DNA of 64,000 bases from Dehalococcoidia bacterium UBA2158 (GTDB lineage Bacteria > Chloroflexota > Dehalococcoidia > Lucifugimonadales > UBA3495). Made by a program: the position numbers and the translations under genes. Position 1 is the first letter of the stretch. Each line of letters starts with the position of its first letter. Positions 51,343 through 60,429 of this stretch are shown one piece after another. The DNA lies in NCBI GenBank assembly GCA_002328185.1, contig DCWQ01000006.1, forward strand, positions 1 to 64,000, in the 5' to 3' direction. The notes beneath the pieces are model-generated. The model did not search any database, was not told the origin of the DNA, and saw only the letters and a program-made list of their open reading frames with translations.

Positions 51343-52620
51343 CTATTTCGCCCCTTCGAACACGCTTTCAAACGAACCAATGGTTGGTTTGATGGAGAGC
51401 GGGTTCACCACTTGCTCCACCGCCTCCTGGGTCTTGAGTCCGTTGCCAGTGATGTAAACGACGGTCAATTCATCGGGCTTTATGGCGCCTGACTTGGCCA
51501 GGTTCTTTAGACCTGAGACCGTCACGCCGCCGGCTGTCTCGGTGAAGATGCCTTCAGTCTCGGCCAACAGCTTGATGCCTTCCACTATATCCGATTCCGG
51601 CACCGCGTAGGCGGAGCCGCCGGACCTTTCGATCACTTTGATGGCGTAGATGCCGTCGGCCGGGTTGCCGATGGCCAGGGACTTAGCGATGCTGTCGGGC
51701 CGCACCGGGATGACCTGAGTCTGGTTACTGTTCCAGGCCGTGGCGATAGGCGAGCATCCCTCAGCCTGTTGCATGTGCATCCTTGTGGTTACGGCCGGGT
51801 GATGAACGGTGTTCTGGTCCACGCCGAAGGAACTGGAGGAAACGCCGTCCAACAGGCCCAAACAGGCCAGCTCGTTGAATCCCTTCCAAATCTTGGTGAA
51901 CATGGCGCCGGAGGCCGAAGGAACGACCACGTGGTCCGGAAGCCGCCAGCCCAGTTGCTCCGCCACTTCATAACCCAGGGTCTTGCTGCCCTCGGCGTAG
52001 TAAGGGCGCATGTTGATGTTTACGAAGGCCCAGGGGTAATCGTCGGCCAACTCGCTGCAGAGACGGTTAACCTGGTCGTAGGTGCCGTCCACGGCTACCA
52101 GCACAGGGTTGTAGATGGCAGCGCCGATAATCTTGCCCTTTTCCAAGTCGGAGGGGATGAAAACGACGGCGCGGACACCGGCCCGGGCACAGTGGGCCGC
52201 TACGCTACAGGCCAGATTTCCAGTCGAGGCGCAGGCGATGGTCTCGTAGCCGAATTCCAGGGCCTTGGTTGCCGCCACGGAAACCACCCGGTCTTTGAAA
52301 GAGAACGACGGGTTAACACTGTCGTTCTTGATGTACAGATTGCTGAGACCCAGCGTCTTACCCAGGCCTCTAGCTTTGATCAGAGGCGTGAAGCCTGCTT
52401 GGATGTCGACGGGGTCGTCACCCTGGGCAGGGAGCAGGTCCTTGTAACGCCAGATGCTAAGCGGCCCCGAAGCGATACTGTCCTGACTGACCACCTCGGA
52501 GATGGTGGCGTAGTCGTATACCACTTCCAGAGGGCCGAAGCAGAAATCGCATACGTTCAGCGGATCGGCAGGGTATTCTCTACCGCATTCGCGGCATTTA
52601 AGTCCATTTATGAAAGCCAC
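51343..52620 (-). CDS. thrC: Threonine synthase-type PLP enzyme
   Basis: A 425-residue fold-type II PLP enzyme. CREC (9-12) and CDFC (24-27) form an N-terminal zinc ribbon, and SFKD (107-110) holds the PLP Lys109. ACASTGNLACSVAAH is the phosphate loop. The start is GTG 52620 with AGGAGGG about 11 bp upstream. Threonine synthase activity on phosphohomoserine is the default. However, the coupling with NIL and a sulfur carrier makes a cysteine- or homocysteine-synthase-like role an alternative. A leader hairpin lies upstream. Confidence 0.88.
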   Translation of the reverse strand: MAFINGLKCRECGREYPADPLNVCDFCFGPLEVVYDYATISEVVSQDSIASGPLSIWRYKDLLPAQGDDPVDIQAGFTPLIKARGLGKTLGLSNLYIKNDSVNPSFSFKDRVVSVAATKALEFGYETIACASTGNLACSVAAHCARAGVRAVVFIPSDLEKGKIIGAAIYNPVLVAVDGTYDQVNRLCSELADDYPWAFVNINMRPYYAEGSKTLGYEVAEQLGWRLPDHVVVPSASGAMFTKIWKGFNELACLGLLDGVSSSSFGVDQNTVHHPAVTTRMHMQQAEGCSPIATAWNSNQTQVIPVRPDSIAKSLAIGNPADGIYAIKVIERSGGSAYAVPESDIVEGIKLLAETEGIFTETAGGVTVSGLKNLAKSGAIKPDELTVVYITGNGLKTQEAVEQVVNPLSIKPTIGSFESVFEGAK

Positions 52621-52670
52621 CTAGGTCGGTCCCTCCTGGCCTCAAAAAGGCTGGCGCAAAAGCCCAAATA

Positions 52671-52695
52671 AGCCTGGAATATATCTCTCCAGGCT
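52671..52695 (-). promoter_or_regulatory. Leader hairpin upstream of thrC
   Basis: Perfect 8-base arms agcctgga (52671-52678) and tccaggct (52688-52695) with a 9-base AT-rich loop. On the minus strand the stem is followed by TATTTGGGCTTTTGC, a weak terminator-like form. It may be a leader regulatory hairpin. Confidence 0.35.
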
Positions 52696-52925
52696 GCCAG
52701 TGATAGTAACAAAGCACCTATGTGATGTCAACTTGGCTCACGCCTGGGAGAGGGCTTCCGTGAGCCTGAGAGCTCCTTCGTTCAAAATCCGGTCCGCGAT
52801 GATATAATCCGCGGAGAATTTGCCCCCGGAGGGCGACCAGCATAAATAATATCTGGGGAATACCTCTGCTCCGCCCACATCACATAAGCCTCCTTCAGCA
52901 GTTCTCCATACCACTCATCATTGGC

Positions 52926-54152
52926 GTGATTGCCGGGTTGGTCTTTGCCAACATCGACATCCATGCCTATGAAGGCATGGTGGATTTCCACATCTTCGGC
53001 GACAGCACCAAGATCTTCGGGAAGGCGGTTACGGTCCACTTCCTGGTCAATGAGATCTTCATGGTGTTCTTCTTTGGTATTGCCACCAAGGAGATCACCG
53101 AGTCGGTCCTGCCCGGCGGAGCGCTGAACCCTGTACGCAAGGCCATCAACCCGTTGATGGGGACATTGGGCGGGGTTTTCGGTCCGGCGGGACTGTTCTT
53201 TCTGCTGGCCTGGATCTTCTACGGCGGGGGCGACGACCTCAGCATCGTGGCCAACGGCTGGGGAATCCCCACCGCCACCGACATCGCCTTGGCCTGGCTG
53301 GTGGCCCGCATCGTCTTTGGGCACTCACATCCGGCGGTCAACTTCCTGTTGCTGCTGGCGGTGGCCGACGATGCCATCGGGTTGGGGATCATCGCCGTGT
53401 TCTACCCAGACCCGGAGCACCCTGTGGCCCCGTCTTGGTTGTTGCTGGTGGTTGCCGGGATGGCAGTTGCCTATGTCATGCGGCGTTTCCAGGTGATGCA
53501 CTGGCCGGTCTACATACTCATCGCTGGCGGTCTCAGTTGGGTCGGACTGGTCAAGTCGTCCATCGAACCGGCACTGGCGCTGGTGGTCATCGTGCCTTTC
53601 CTGCCCGGACCTCGTACTACCCACGGGCTTTTCGAAGAAGACGAACACGAACTTGAGCACACCCATCCCGGAGGCTCGGAGGCTGTTCCGGCACAGGTTG
53701 TAGCCGCGAAAACGCCTGAAGAGGCAATGGAGCTGCACCACCAACACGCGCCCTTGGACGCTTTTGAACATCACCTGAAGCTGCCTGTGGATTTTGGGCT
53801 GTTCTTCTTTGCCTTCATGAACGCCGGAGTGGCCTTCGCCAGTATCACCCAAGTTACTTTCATCGTGCTGACCTCGCTGATCGTCGGAAAGATGGTGGGA
53901 ATCACATTGTTTTCCTGGGTCGGAGTCTGGCTTGGCTTCCCGTTGCCAGAGGGCATGGGCGTCAAACACCTTTTTGTGGCTGCCATCGTCGCTGGATTGG
54001 GACTTACGGTCGCCTTGTTCGTGGCCGGCAAAGCCTATGAGGACCCGGCCTTCCAAGACCCGGCCAAGATGGGAGCGGTGCTGAGCGCCGGCGCCGCCGT
54101 GATCGCTTTTATTGTTGGGCGGATGCTGAAGGTCAAAGACGGCAAGGACTAG
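52926..54152 (+). CDS. nhaA: Na+/H+ antiporter NhaA
   Basis: A membrane antiporter that exports Na+ in return for H+. GWGIPTATDIALAW holds the conserved unwound-helix motif, and LLAVADDAIGLG contains the paired aspartates of the ion site; PLFAFANAGV-type FFFAFMNAGVAFAS is near the end. A long His/Glu-rich loop (about residues 235-285) is unusual. The GTG at 52926 is the first common start codon, but in-frame coding extends upstream with HHISLLQQFSIPLIIG, the natural start of helix 1. The nearest RBS (GGAGGG 52828-52833) points to codon ATA at 52842. The N-terminus is therefore uncertain. Confidence 0.9.
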   Translation: MIAGLVFANIDIHAYEGMVDFHIFGDSTKIFGKAVTVHFLVNEIFMVFFFGIATKEITESVLPGGALNPVRKAINPLMGTLGGVFGPAGLFFLLAWIFYGGGDDLSIVANGWGIPTATDIALAWLVARIVFGHSHPAVNFLLLLAVADDAIGLGIIAVFYPDPEHPVAPSWLLLVVAGMAVAYVMRRFQVMHWPVYILIAGGLSWVGLVKSSIEPALALVVIVPFLPGPRTTHGLFEEDEHELEHTHPGGSEAVPAQVVAAKTPEEAMELHHQHAPLDAFEHHLKLPVDFGLFFFAFMNAGVAFASITQVTFIVLTSLIVGKMVGITLFSWVGVWLGFPLPEGMGVKHLFVAAIVAGLGLTVALFVAGKAYEDPAFQDPAKMGAVLSAGAAVIAFIVGRMLKVKDGKD

Positions 54153-54207
54153 TGCTATACTCGTGCCTACGGCACCCGTCTTTACCCTGAATTAGGAGCC
54201 CCAAGCG

Positions 54208-54495
54208 ATGATTGGCGTACTTACCCACCACTGGGCGAAAGCAGACAAGATCGAAGCGGCCAAAAAAATGTTGGACGGCAATGGACTGGCCCAGAGCAAG
54301 GCCCCCGGTTACGGCACCCGTTTGACCTTTATCTCTCAGGAAGATCCCACCAAGATATCAACCCTGGTCACGTGGGACTCGAACGAGATTTACGACGCCT
54401 GGCGTGCCAGCCCCGAGCGGGCCGCGGCCATGGCAGATGCTGGTGAGATGTGGTCCAAGCCTGCCGAGAACGAACGCTTCGAGATGGCCGACTAG
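54208..54495 (+). CDS. ABM-like (antibiotic biosynthesis monooxygenase fold) small protein
   Basis: A 95-residue protein starting MIGVLTHHWAKADKIEAA, with PGYGTRLTFISQEDPTKI and VTWDSNEIYDAWRAS later. The pattern of two beta-alpha units with the W...E.Y..W.AS end resembles dimeric alpha-beta barrel ABM proteins, which act as monooxygenases, heme-degrading enzymes or binding proteins. The assignment is at fold level. It lies 61 bp before the AGPS-like oxidase on the same strand. TAGGAG precedes the ATG. Confidence 0.6.
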   Translation: MIGVLTHHWAKADKIEAAKKMLDGNGLAQSKAPGYGTRLTFISQEDPTKISTLVTWDSNEIYDAWRASPERAAAMADAGEMWSKPAENERFEMAD

Positions 54496-54555
54496 CTCAA
54501 ATCTAGGCCGCCCGTCCTTTGAATATGGTTGCCGCGGAACAAGCAGGAGACAGTC

Positions 54556-56166
54556 ATGGCCAAGAGAAGTTTCTGGGCATGGGGCCACGAATCGGATGAG
54601 CCCACCGTCGAGCAGATGAAGACTGCCGCCGTGGATATAGCCGAGCGCTACAACGTAGATCTAACCCCGGTTGGCCCACCGAACCCAGCGGACCTTTCCC
54701 TGCGTAAACCCCGCATCTCACCGCCGTCGTCATTGGCCGACATCTGCGCCAGCGACGACCACGACCGGGCGGTGCACACCTACGGGCGCAGCTTCCGGGA
54801 CCGCATCCGTGCGTTCAACCTGGACTTCCCCAACCCGCCCGATGTGGTGGCCCGCCCCCGTAACGAACAGGAAGTGGAAGCCTTGCTGGAGTGGTGCTCG
54901 TCATCCGGTTACGCTGCCATCCCATTCGGCGGAGGAAGCTCCACCGTGGCCGGGTTCGAACCGCCTGAAGGCTACGACGGCGTCGTCACCATCGACTTGG
55001 AGGGCCTGGACCAGGTGCTGGAAATAGACGATGTTTCCCGCTCGGCCCGCATCCAGGGAGGCATATACGGCCCAGCGCTGGAAGACCAATTGCGCCCCCA
55101 CGGCTTCACTCTGCGCCACTATCCCCAAAGCTTTGAGTTTTCGACCCTGGGCGGTTGGATCGTGACCCGCTCCGGCGGTCATTACGCCACCAACCAAACC
55201 CACATAGACGACATGGTTGAATCGGTGCGCATGATTACCCCGACTGGTCTATGGGAGTCCCGGCGTCTGCCTGGCTCCGGCGCTGGCCCCAGCCCGGATC
55301 GGATAGCCATCGGCAGCGAGGGAACCTTGGGCATCATCACCGAGGCTTGGATGCGCATCCAAGCCCGCCCCGTATTCCGGGCGTCAGCCGGGGTTACGTT
55401 TCCGACGTTTGCCGCCGGTGCTGAGGCCGCACGCCGCATCGTGCAGACCAAACTCTGGCCCGCCAATTGCCGCCTGCTGGACCCCGTGGAGGCTGCCGCT
55501 GCCGCTGGCATGGACGGCTCAAGCGCCCTGTTATTGCTGGGGTTCGAATCGGCTGAAGTACCCCAGGGCGAACTCATCCGCCACGCCGTCGATATCGCCC
55601 GGGAAACCGGTGGCACGATTGACGATGCGAATATCCGCGTTTCAGACGGGTCGGGTGGCAATTCAGATGGCGACACCGGCCGGCAGGGCTCGGTGGGGGC
55701 GTGGCGCAACTCTTTTTTGAACGCGCCCTATATGAAGAACCACCAGGCTGGGTTGGGGTTCGTCACCGAGACCATGGAGACCGCCGTTACCTGGGACAGG
55801 TGGCCCAACCTGGACCAGACAGTCCGGGCCGCGCTTCAGGACGCCTTGAATCGTGTTTGCGGCGGTGGTACGGTCTCATGCCGGTTCACCCACGTTTACA
55901 CCGACGGACCGGCCCCCTACTTCACCTTTGAGGGCATGGGTCGCTTGGGCGCTGAGCTGGAGATGTACGACGAGATCAAAAAGAGAGCTTCCGATGCCAT
56001 CATGGCCGCCGGGGGCACCATCACCCACCACCATGCCGTGGGACGGCTGCACCGGCCCTGGTACGATCAGCAACGCCCTGAGTTGTTCGCCCAAGCGTTG
56101 AAGGCCGTCAAACGAACGCTAGACCCAAATGGTGTATTGAACCCGGGACTTCTGATCGACGCCTAA
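54556..56166 (+). CDS. FAD-binding oxidase, alkyldihydroxyacetonephosphate synthase-like
   Basis: The start ATG 54556 has AGGAGAC 8 bp upstream. The 536-residue VAO-type flavoprotein has PFGGGSSTVAGFE in the FAD domain, SEGTLGIITEAWM, and near the end GGTITHHHAVGR, the histidine motif of AGPS, then DPNGVLNPGLL. AGPS makes ether lipids from acyl-DHAP; other family members oxidise 2-hydroxy acids. The HHH motif favours the AGPS group, but no DHAPAT gene is nearby. The initial MAKRSFWAWGHES is also typical for AGPS-like proteins. Confidence 0.88.
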   Translation: MAKRSFWAWGHESDEPTVEQMKTAAVDIAERYNVDLTPVGPPNPADLSLRKPRISPPSSLADICASDDHDRAVHTYGRSFRDRIRAFNLDFPNPPDVVARPRNEQEVEALLEWCSSSGYAAIPFGGGSSTVAGFEPPEGYDGVVTIDLEGLDQVLEIDDVSRSARIQGGIYGPALEDQLRPHGFTLRHYPQSFEFSTLGGWIVTRSGGHYATNQTHIDDMVESVRMITPTGLWESRRLPGSGAGPSPDRIAIGSEGTLGIITEAWMRIQARPVFRASAGVTFPTFAAGAEAARRIVQTKLWPANCRLLDPVEAAAAAGMDGSSALLLLGFESAEVPQGELIRHAVDIARETGGTIDDANIRVSDGSGGNSDGDTGRQGSVGAWRNSFLNAPYMKNHQAGLGFVTETMETAVTWDRWPNLDQTVRAALQDALNRVCGGGTVSCRFTHVYTDGPAPYFTFEGMGRLGAELEMYDEIKKRASDAIMAAGGTITHHHAVGRLHRPWYDQQRPELFAQALKAVKRTLDPNGVLNPGLLIDA

Positions 56167-56298
56167 ATAGAGACGCATTTCGTAAACTTCCGCGTCTTTA
56201 TCTAACAATACGTAACACCCGGCCCGTAAACCTCTGCGCACCCCGTTGAACCGCTTAGCTTCGCGGGTTACAATGTGGAACCTACGACGGGGGAGAGC

Positions 56299-57660
56299 AT
56301 GTTTAGGTTTGGACGCACTCCGGCTGGTCTGGCGATCGGGAAGCGGGATGTTCATTATTCCTGGGTGATTGTCTCAGTCGCCTCGATTATGTGGATGACC
56401 AGTTCCGGCATGCGGTTTGCCGCCAGCATATTGGTGGACGAGTTTGAGAAAGAGCCGTTCGGCTGGAGCATCGGCGCGATAGCCGCTGGGTTCACCATTC
56501 AGTGGGTCGTGTCTGGGACTTTGGGTCCCATATGCGGCTGGCTGGGTGACCGGTGGGGCGTTCGCCGGGTCATGTGGTCGGGCGGCGTGCTGTTTATCAT
56601 CGGTATGGTCTTGACGGCCTCCATGACTGAACTGTGGCAGTTCTACCTCTACTTTGGAGTCATCCTAGCGGCGGGTATGGCCGCCTTCCAAGTCACCCTG
56701 GTTTCCGGCGTAACCCTGTGGTTCCGGAAGCAGTTGGGCCTGGCCATGGGGGTTTTGCAGGGGCTACAAGGCATCGGAACCGCCTGCGCCATCGTTCTGG
56801 TTTTCGTCCTCTTCGACCAATTTGGCCTCCGCGCGACTTTCTTGATCCCGGGTATCGCCGGCGGGGCGATCCTGATGATCATGGTCAAATTCTTCTACAA
56901 CGAGCCTGCTGACCTCGGCTTGCGGCAGTGGGGTGCGCCGGACGACGAACCGATCCGGAGCATGCAGAACAACGAAGTGGCCAAGGTGCGCACCAATGCC
57001 TTCTTGAAGCAGGCACAGAAGACCAACGCCTTCTGGAACCTGGTGGGGATTCATTTCTGGGGCTGTGCCGGCCACAACGTCATTCTGATCCTGCTGGTTG
57101 CAATAATCACATTCAACGGCCACTCGAAGGGCTTGGCCGTCGCGGTCTTCATAACCCTCATGGTTGTCAGCACAATCACCCGGTTTGCCGCGCCCGTCCT
57201 GGCCGACCGGTTTGGCAGTAAAGCCGTGATGGTGGTTCTTTTTTCGGCCCAAACATTCCCGTTATTGTTGATAATCGTTTCTCAAGACATCTCGACTTAT
57301 TTCATATTTGCCGTGCTGTTCGGAATCGGTATGGGCGGCGAGATGACCGCTTTCCCCATCATCAACCGGCAATACTACGGCGACGCGCCCACCGGCACAA
57401 CCTACGGTTGGCAGATGGGCGGCGCAGGCATCGGAATGGCCATAGGGCCGATTTTGGGTGGGTTCCTGAAGGATTGGACTGATTCCTATACCCTGTCACT
57501 TTGGCTGTCCTTCGGCCTCAGCGCGACAGCCGTGCTTAGCATCTTCTTCCTGCCCTCCACCCATCAGCATCAACTGCCGGACTGGGAGGATGTTCTGCCG
57601 CCAGAGGCTAGATCTTCCAGCGGAGCTGGCACACCAGCAGTATCAGCCGGCGACGATTAA
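56299..57660 (+). CDS. MFS transporter (oxalate/formate-type group)
   Basis: The start ATG 56299 has GGGGGAG upstream. The 453-residue protein has about 12 membrane helices, with the motif A-like CGWLGDRWGVRRVMW between helices 2 and 3 and APVLADRFGSKAVM in the second half. It resembles monocarboxylate or OFA-type carriers in layout. The substrate is unknown. A perfect palindrome (57676-57714) follows, then the nuclease gene. Confidence 0.88.
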   Translation: MFRFGRTPAGLAIGKRDVHYSWVIVSVASIMWMTSSGMRFAASILVDEFEKEPFGWSIGAIAAGFTIQWVVSGTLGPICGWLGDRWGVRRVMWSGGVLFIIGMVLTASMTELWQFYLYFGVILAAGMAAFQVTLVSGVTLWFRKQLGLAMGVLQGLQGIGTACAIVLVFVLFDQFGLRATFLIPGIAGGAILMIMVKFFYNEPADLGLRQWGAPDDEPIRSMQNNEVAKVRTNAFLKQAQKTNAFWNLVGIHFWGCAGHNVILILLVAIITFNGHSKGLAVAVFITLMVVSTITRFAAPVLADRFGSKAVMVVLFSAQTFPLLLIIVSQDISTYFIFAVLFGIGMGGEMTAFPIINRQYYGDAPTGTTYGWQMGGAGIGMAIGPILGGFLKDWTDSYTLSLWLSFGLSATAVLSIFFLPSTHQHQLPDWEDVLPPEARSSSGAGTPAVSAGDD

Positions 57661-57675
57661 AGACTTGCTCGTTGG

Positions 57676-57714
57676 CAAACGTAGGGGCACGGCATTGCCG
57701 TGCCCCTACGTTTG
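57676..57714. repeat. Perfect 19-bp palindrome (REP-like)
   Basis: Arms caaacgtaggggcacggca (57676-57694) and tgccgtgcccctacgtttg (57696-57714) are exact inverse complements around a single central T. No T tract follows, so it is more a REP-type element than a plain terminator, although it lies 15 bp after the MFS stop. Confidence 0.85.
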
Positions 57715-57733
57715 TCCGACAGGATGTTAAAGG

Positions 57734-58501
57734 ATGGCACAAGAGAAGTTGTGGGTAGATGACGAGGTCAAAGCCGGGCCGACGATCTCAGCCACCGAGC
57801 TTGGAACCTACGCCAGGGCCCGTCTCTGCTCCCGGTGCGCCTGGATCAGGCTGCACATCAAGAACCTGCCCTACCAGAGCTTTCCCGGCATCTTCAGCAG
57901 CATCGACCGCTACAACAAACTGATCGTCCACAACCATTTCGACCGGGAAGGTCACGCCCCGCCGTGGCTGGCCGAGTTGGGCGAGTCTGGGGTGTATATC
58001 GACCCGCCCCATTGGTCCCAGTTCAAGACACTGGACGAGGAGACCGGGATCACGGTGCGGGGCGAGGCTGACGGTATCTTCAAGATGTTCGACGATTCCT
58101 ATGTGATCGTCGATTACAAAACCTCCCGCTATGATCCCGAACGCCCCGGGATGTACAGCAATTACGAGGTCCAACTCAACGCCTATGCTTTCATAGCGGA
58201 GCGGCTGGGGCTGTCGCCGGTGTCCAAGCTGGCCTTGGTCTACATGGAACCGGTCACCGACAAAGAGACTGCCCAGGAACCAGATCTGGTGGACAGCAAA
58301 GGTTTCACCATGGGCTTCCACGCCAGAGTTGTTCCGGTGCAACTCAGGCAGGCCCAACTTCTGCCGCCCCTACTCCGCAAAGCCCGCAGCATCTGGGGCA
58401 TGGACTCCCCGCCCAAAGGGGCTAAGGATTGTAAGGACTGCGCCGCGGTTGTTGGGTTGTTGGAGGGGTTGGGCGGGTCTGCGCTTGGTCAGAAGGGGTA
58501 G
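57734..58501 (+). CDS. Cas4/RecB-like PD-(D/E)XK nuclease
   Basis: A 255-residue protein. The nuclease core is GEAD (110-113) with VDYKTS (126-131) as the D-x-K element, and YEVQLNAYAF (144-153) as the RecB Q motif with Q147. Four cysteines, C32-C35 (CSRC) near the start and C233-C236 (CKDC) near the end, would be placed to bind an Fe-S cluster or zinc as in Cas4/AddB-type nucleases. There are no cas genes or repeats nearby, so it is a stand-alone enzyme, possibly in DNA repair or defence. The start is at ATG 57734. Confidence 0.82.
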   Translation: MAQEKLWVDDEVKAGPTISATELGTYARARLCSRCAWIRLHIKNLPYQSFPGIFSSIDRYNKLIVHNHFDREGHAPPWLAELGESGVYIDPPHWSQFKTLDEETGITVRGEADGIFKMFDDSYVIVDYKTSRYDPERPGMYSNYEVQLNAYAFIAERLGLSPVSKLALVYMEPVTDKETAQEPDLVDSKGFTMGFHARVVPVQLRQAQLLPPLLRKARSIWGMDSPPKGAKDCKDCAAVVGLLEGLGGSALGQKG

Positions 58502-58822
58502 CGCAAAAAATGAAGGGCTCATCGCCCATCGTCCGGGTACTACGGCCCTCGCCCGTGACGTCGATTGGGAAGATTATATCTCCCGGTCCGAACGTCAGTT
58601 TTGTTCCATCCCCAAGCCCGATTTTGACTTATCCCGAAATTACAATCGCGTATTGCCGACGTGATTCCGGGTGAGATCGTGGAAACGGCCTGGGGGCGAC
58701 TGCCGAAACTAACGTGCTCGTTGACGGGGTCTACTTGCCAGTCCTCTGGGTCGAGATGCTCAAAATGCTACTTTCCACTATCACCGAGAACAATCTTGAC
58801 AATCATGTCGCCTCCGTAAAAG
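58502..58822. other. Gene-free stretch with possible coding remnants
   Basis: About 320 bp between the nuclease and the amidohydrolase. A short frame from ATG 58510 (53 codons) and a fragment around 58700-58800 (VLVDGVYLPVLWVEML) look slightly protein-like, but I recognise no family and see no RBS. It is probably degraded coding DNA. Confidence 0.3.
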
Positions 58823-60397
58823 TTAAGTCGACGCCGGTCCCCGGCGCAGACCCCTACCCGGCAGCACTCCCGTGTTCTCTCCGTTCTGGATGACCACTTG
58901 GCCGTTCACTATCACGTAGTCGATGCCCACGGGGTAGTGCTTGGGGTCTTCTTTGGTGGCGTGGGTTTTGACGGTGCCGGGGTTGAAGATGACTATGTCG
59001 GCCTTGAAACCGTTTCGCAACAAGCCTCGGTCGGGCAGGCCCAGACGCTGGGCGGGGAATGAAGTCATCTTGCGGATGGCCTCGGGCAGCTTCAGGTGCT
59101 TCTCGGCCCGGACAAACTCGGCCAGCACGATGGGGAAGCAGCCGTAGGTCCGGGGGTTGGGGTATTCGCCGAAGAGTATCGAGTCGCTAGCGATCATGCC
59201 CGCCGGGTGGGACACGAACGCGTAGAGGGTCTGGGCGTTCGTGCCCAGACCCACCGTGGAAATGCCCAGGTTCTCCTCGATCAGCAGGTCGAACAAGGTA
59301 TCGGCTGGGTCTTGGTTCCTTAGATTAGCAATGTCCGTGATCAGCATGCCGTCGTACTGCATGTTCTGTGGCTGTTTGAAGTTGGTCAGCCAGTTGTTCT
59401 CTAGCCGGTCCCGAGTCACCTCGCGCTTCATGCGCTGCCGGTCATCGGCGTCCCTAAGGGCGGCCATCAACCGCTCCGGGCCGCCGTCCTTGGCCCAGTG
59501 GGGTAGGCCTATGGTCGGCGTGGTGCCCGAGTAGGGGTAGGTATAGCAGTCGAAGGTCACGTCCATGCCTGTGTCGCGAGCGTCTTCCACCAATCCGATG
59601 TAGTCCAGGTGGCTGCCCACGCCGGGTGCAGACTGGCGGTAGTGGGTCAGGTGCACTGGGCAGTCGCCGCCCCGGCCGATCTCCAGCGCCTCCTCCCAGG
59701 GAGCGAGCAGACCGTTGGACCGCAGGCTGGCGCGGGTGTGGGTGTGGTAGTGGCCGCCCATCCGTGCCGCGACTCCGGCCAGTTCGGCCAGTTCCGATGT
59801 GCTGGCGTAGGAGCCAGGCGGGTAATCCAGGCCGGTCGATAGACCCCACGCGCCCTCTTCCATGGCCTCCCGGACCACCGACTTCATATCCTCGAGTTCG
59901 GCGGCGGTGGCGGGACGGTCGTTCCAGCCGACGCTCCAGATGCGCACCGGGGAGTTACCCAAGATGAAGGCCATGTTGATGGCCACGGAGTTGTCGTACT
60001 TGGCCAATTGTCCGGCCACGGTCAGCCAGTCGGTGGGCAGGGGCGGGTAGCCGTTCAGCCCGGCGTCCTGCCAGATGTAGCGCTCCAGTTCGTCGCGGGA
60101 CTTGAACGGCGCGTGGGACATACCGTCGATGCCCACCAGCTCGGTGGTGACGCCTTGCCGCACCTTTGGGTCGTGGTGCGGCTCGCCCATGATGGTCAGG
60201 CCGGCGTGAGAGTGCAGGTCGATGAACCCGGGACAGACCACCATGCCGGTGGCATCGATGGTCCGCGCCGCATCCAGGTTCGAAACGTCGCCCCGTTGCA
60301 CGGTGACCGTTTCGCCTTCCACCAGCACCGTGGCGAAGAAGCCGGGACTGCCGGAACCGTCTATCACTAGGCCGTTGGTTATCAGGAGGTCGATCAT
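58823..60397 (-). CDS. N-acyl-D-amino-acid deacylase/D-aminoacylase-type amidohydrolase
   Basis: A 524-residue metal-dependent amidohydrolase. LLITNGLVIDGSGSPGFFA opens the small beta domain, PGFIDLHSHAGL (55-66) provides the HxH metal ligands, and GLSTGLDYPPGSYAS plus HTHTRASLRSNG are D-aminoacylase features. It ends with GRGLRRGP. It probably hydrolyses N-acyl D-amino acids, or another cyclic or linear amide such as a dihydropyrimidine. It is in a minus-strand run after an HpcH/HpaI aldolase gene, with 32 bp between the two. Confidence 0.88.
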   Translation of the reverse strand: MIDLLITNGLVIDGSGSPGFFATVLVEGETVTVQRGDVSNLDAARTIDATGMVVCPGFIDLHSHAGLTIMGEPHHDPKVRQGVTTELVGIDGMSHAPFKSRDELERYIWQDAGLNGYPPLPTDWLTVAGQLAKYDNSVAINMAFILGNSPVRIWSVGWNDRPATAAELEDMKSVVREAMEEGAWGLSTGLDYPPGSYASTSELAELAGVAARMGGHYHTHTRASLRSNGLLAPWEEALEIGRGGDCPVHLTHYRQSAPGVGSHLDYIGLVEDARDTGMDVTFDCYTYPYSGTTPTIGLPHWAKDGGPERLMAALRDADDRQRMKREVTRDRLENNWLTNFKQPQNMQYDGMLITDIANLRNQDPADTLFDLLIEENLGISTVGLGTNAQTLYAFVSHPAGMIASDSILFGEYPNPRTYGCFPIVLAEFVRAEKHLKLPEAIRKMTSFPAQRLGLPDRGLLRNGFKADIVIFNPGTVKTHATKEDPKHYPVGIDYVIVNGQVVIQNGENTGVLPGRGLRRGPAST

Positions 60398-60429
60398 TTG
60401 TTACTCGTTATTGGAGATTCTGGTAGATG

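Noticed and set aside
52621..52760. T-box leader before thrC
   Set aside because: No T-box consensus or clear antiterminator pairing was found, only one short hairpin.
58510..58671. Small 53-codon gene after the nuclease
   Set aside because: No RBS, no recognised family and a proline/serine-rich composition. It may be degraded DNA.
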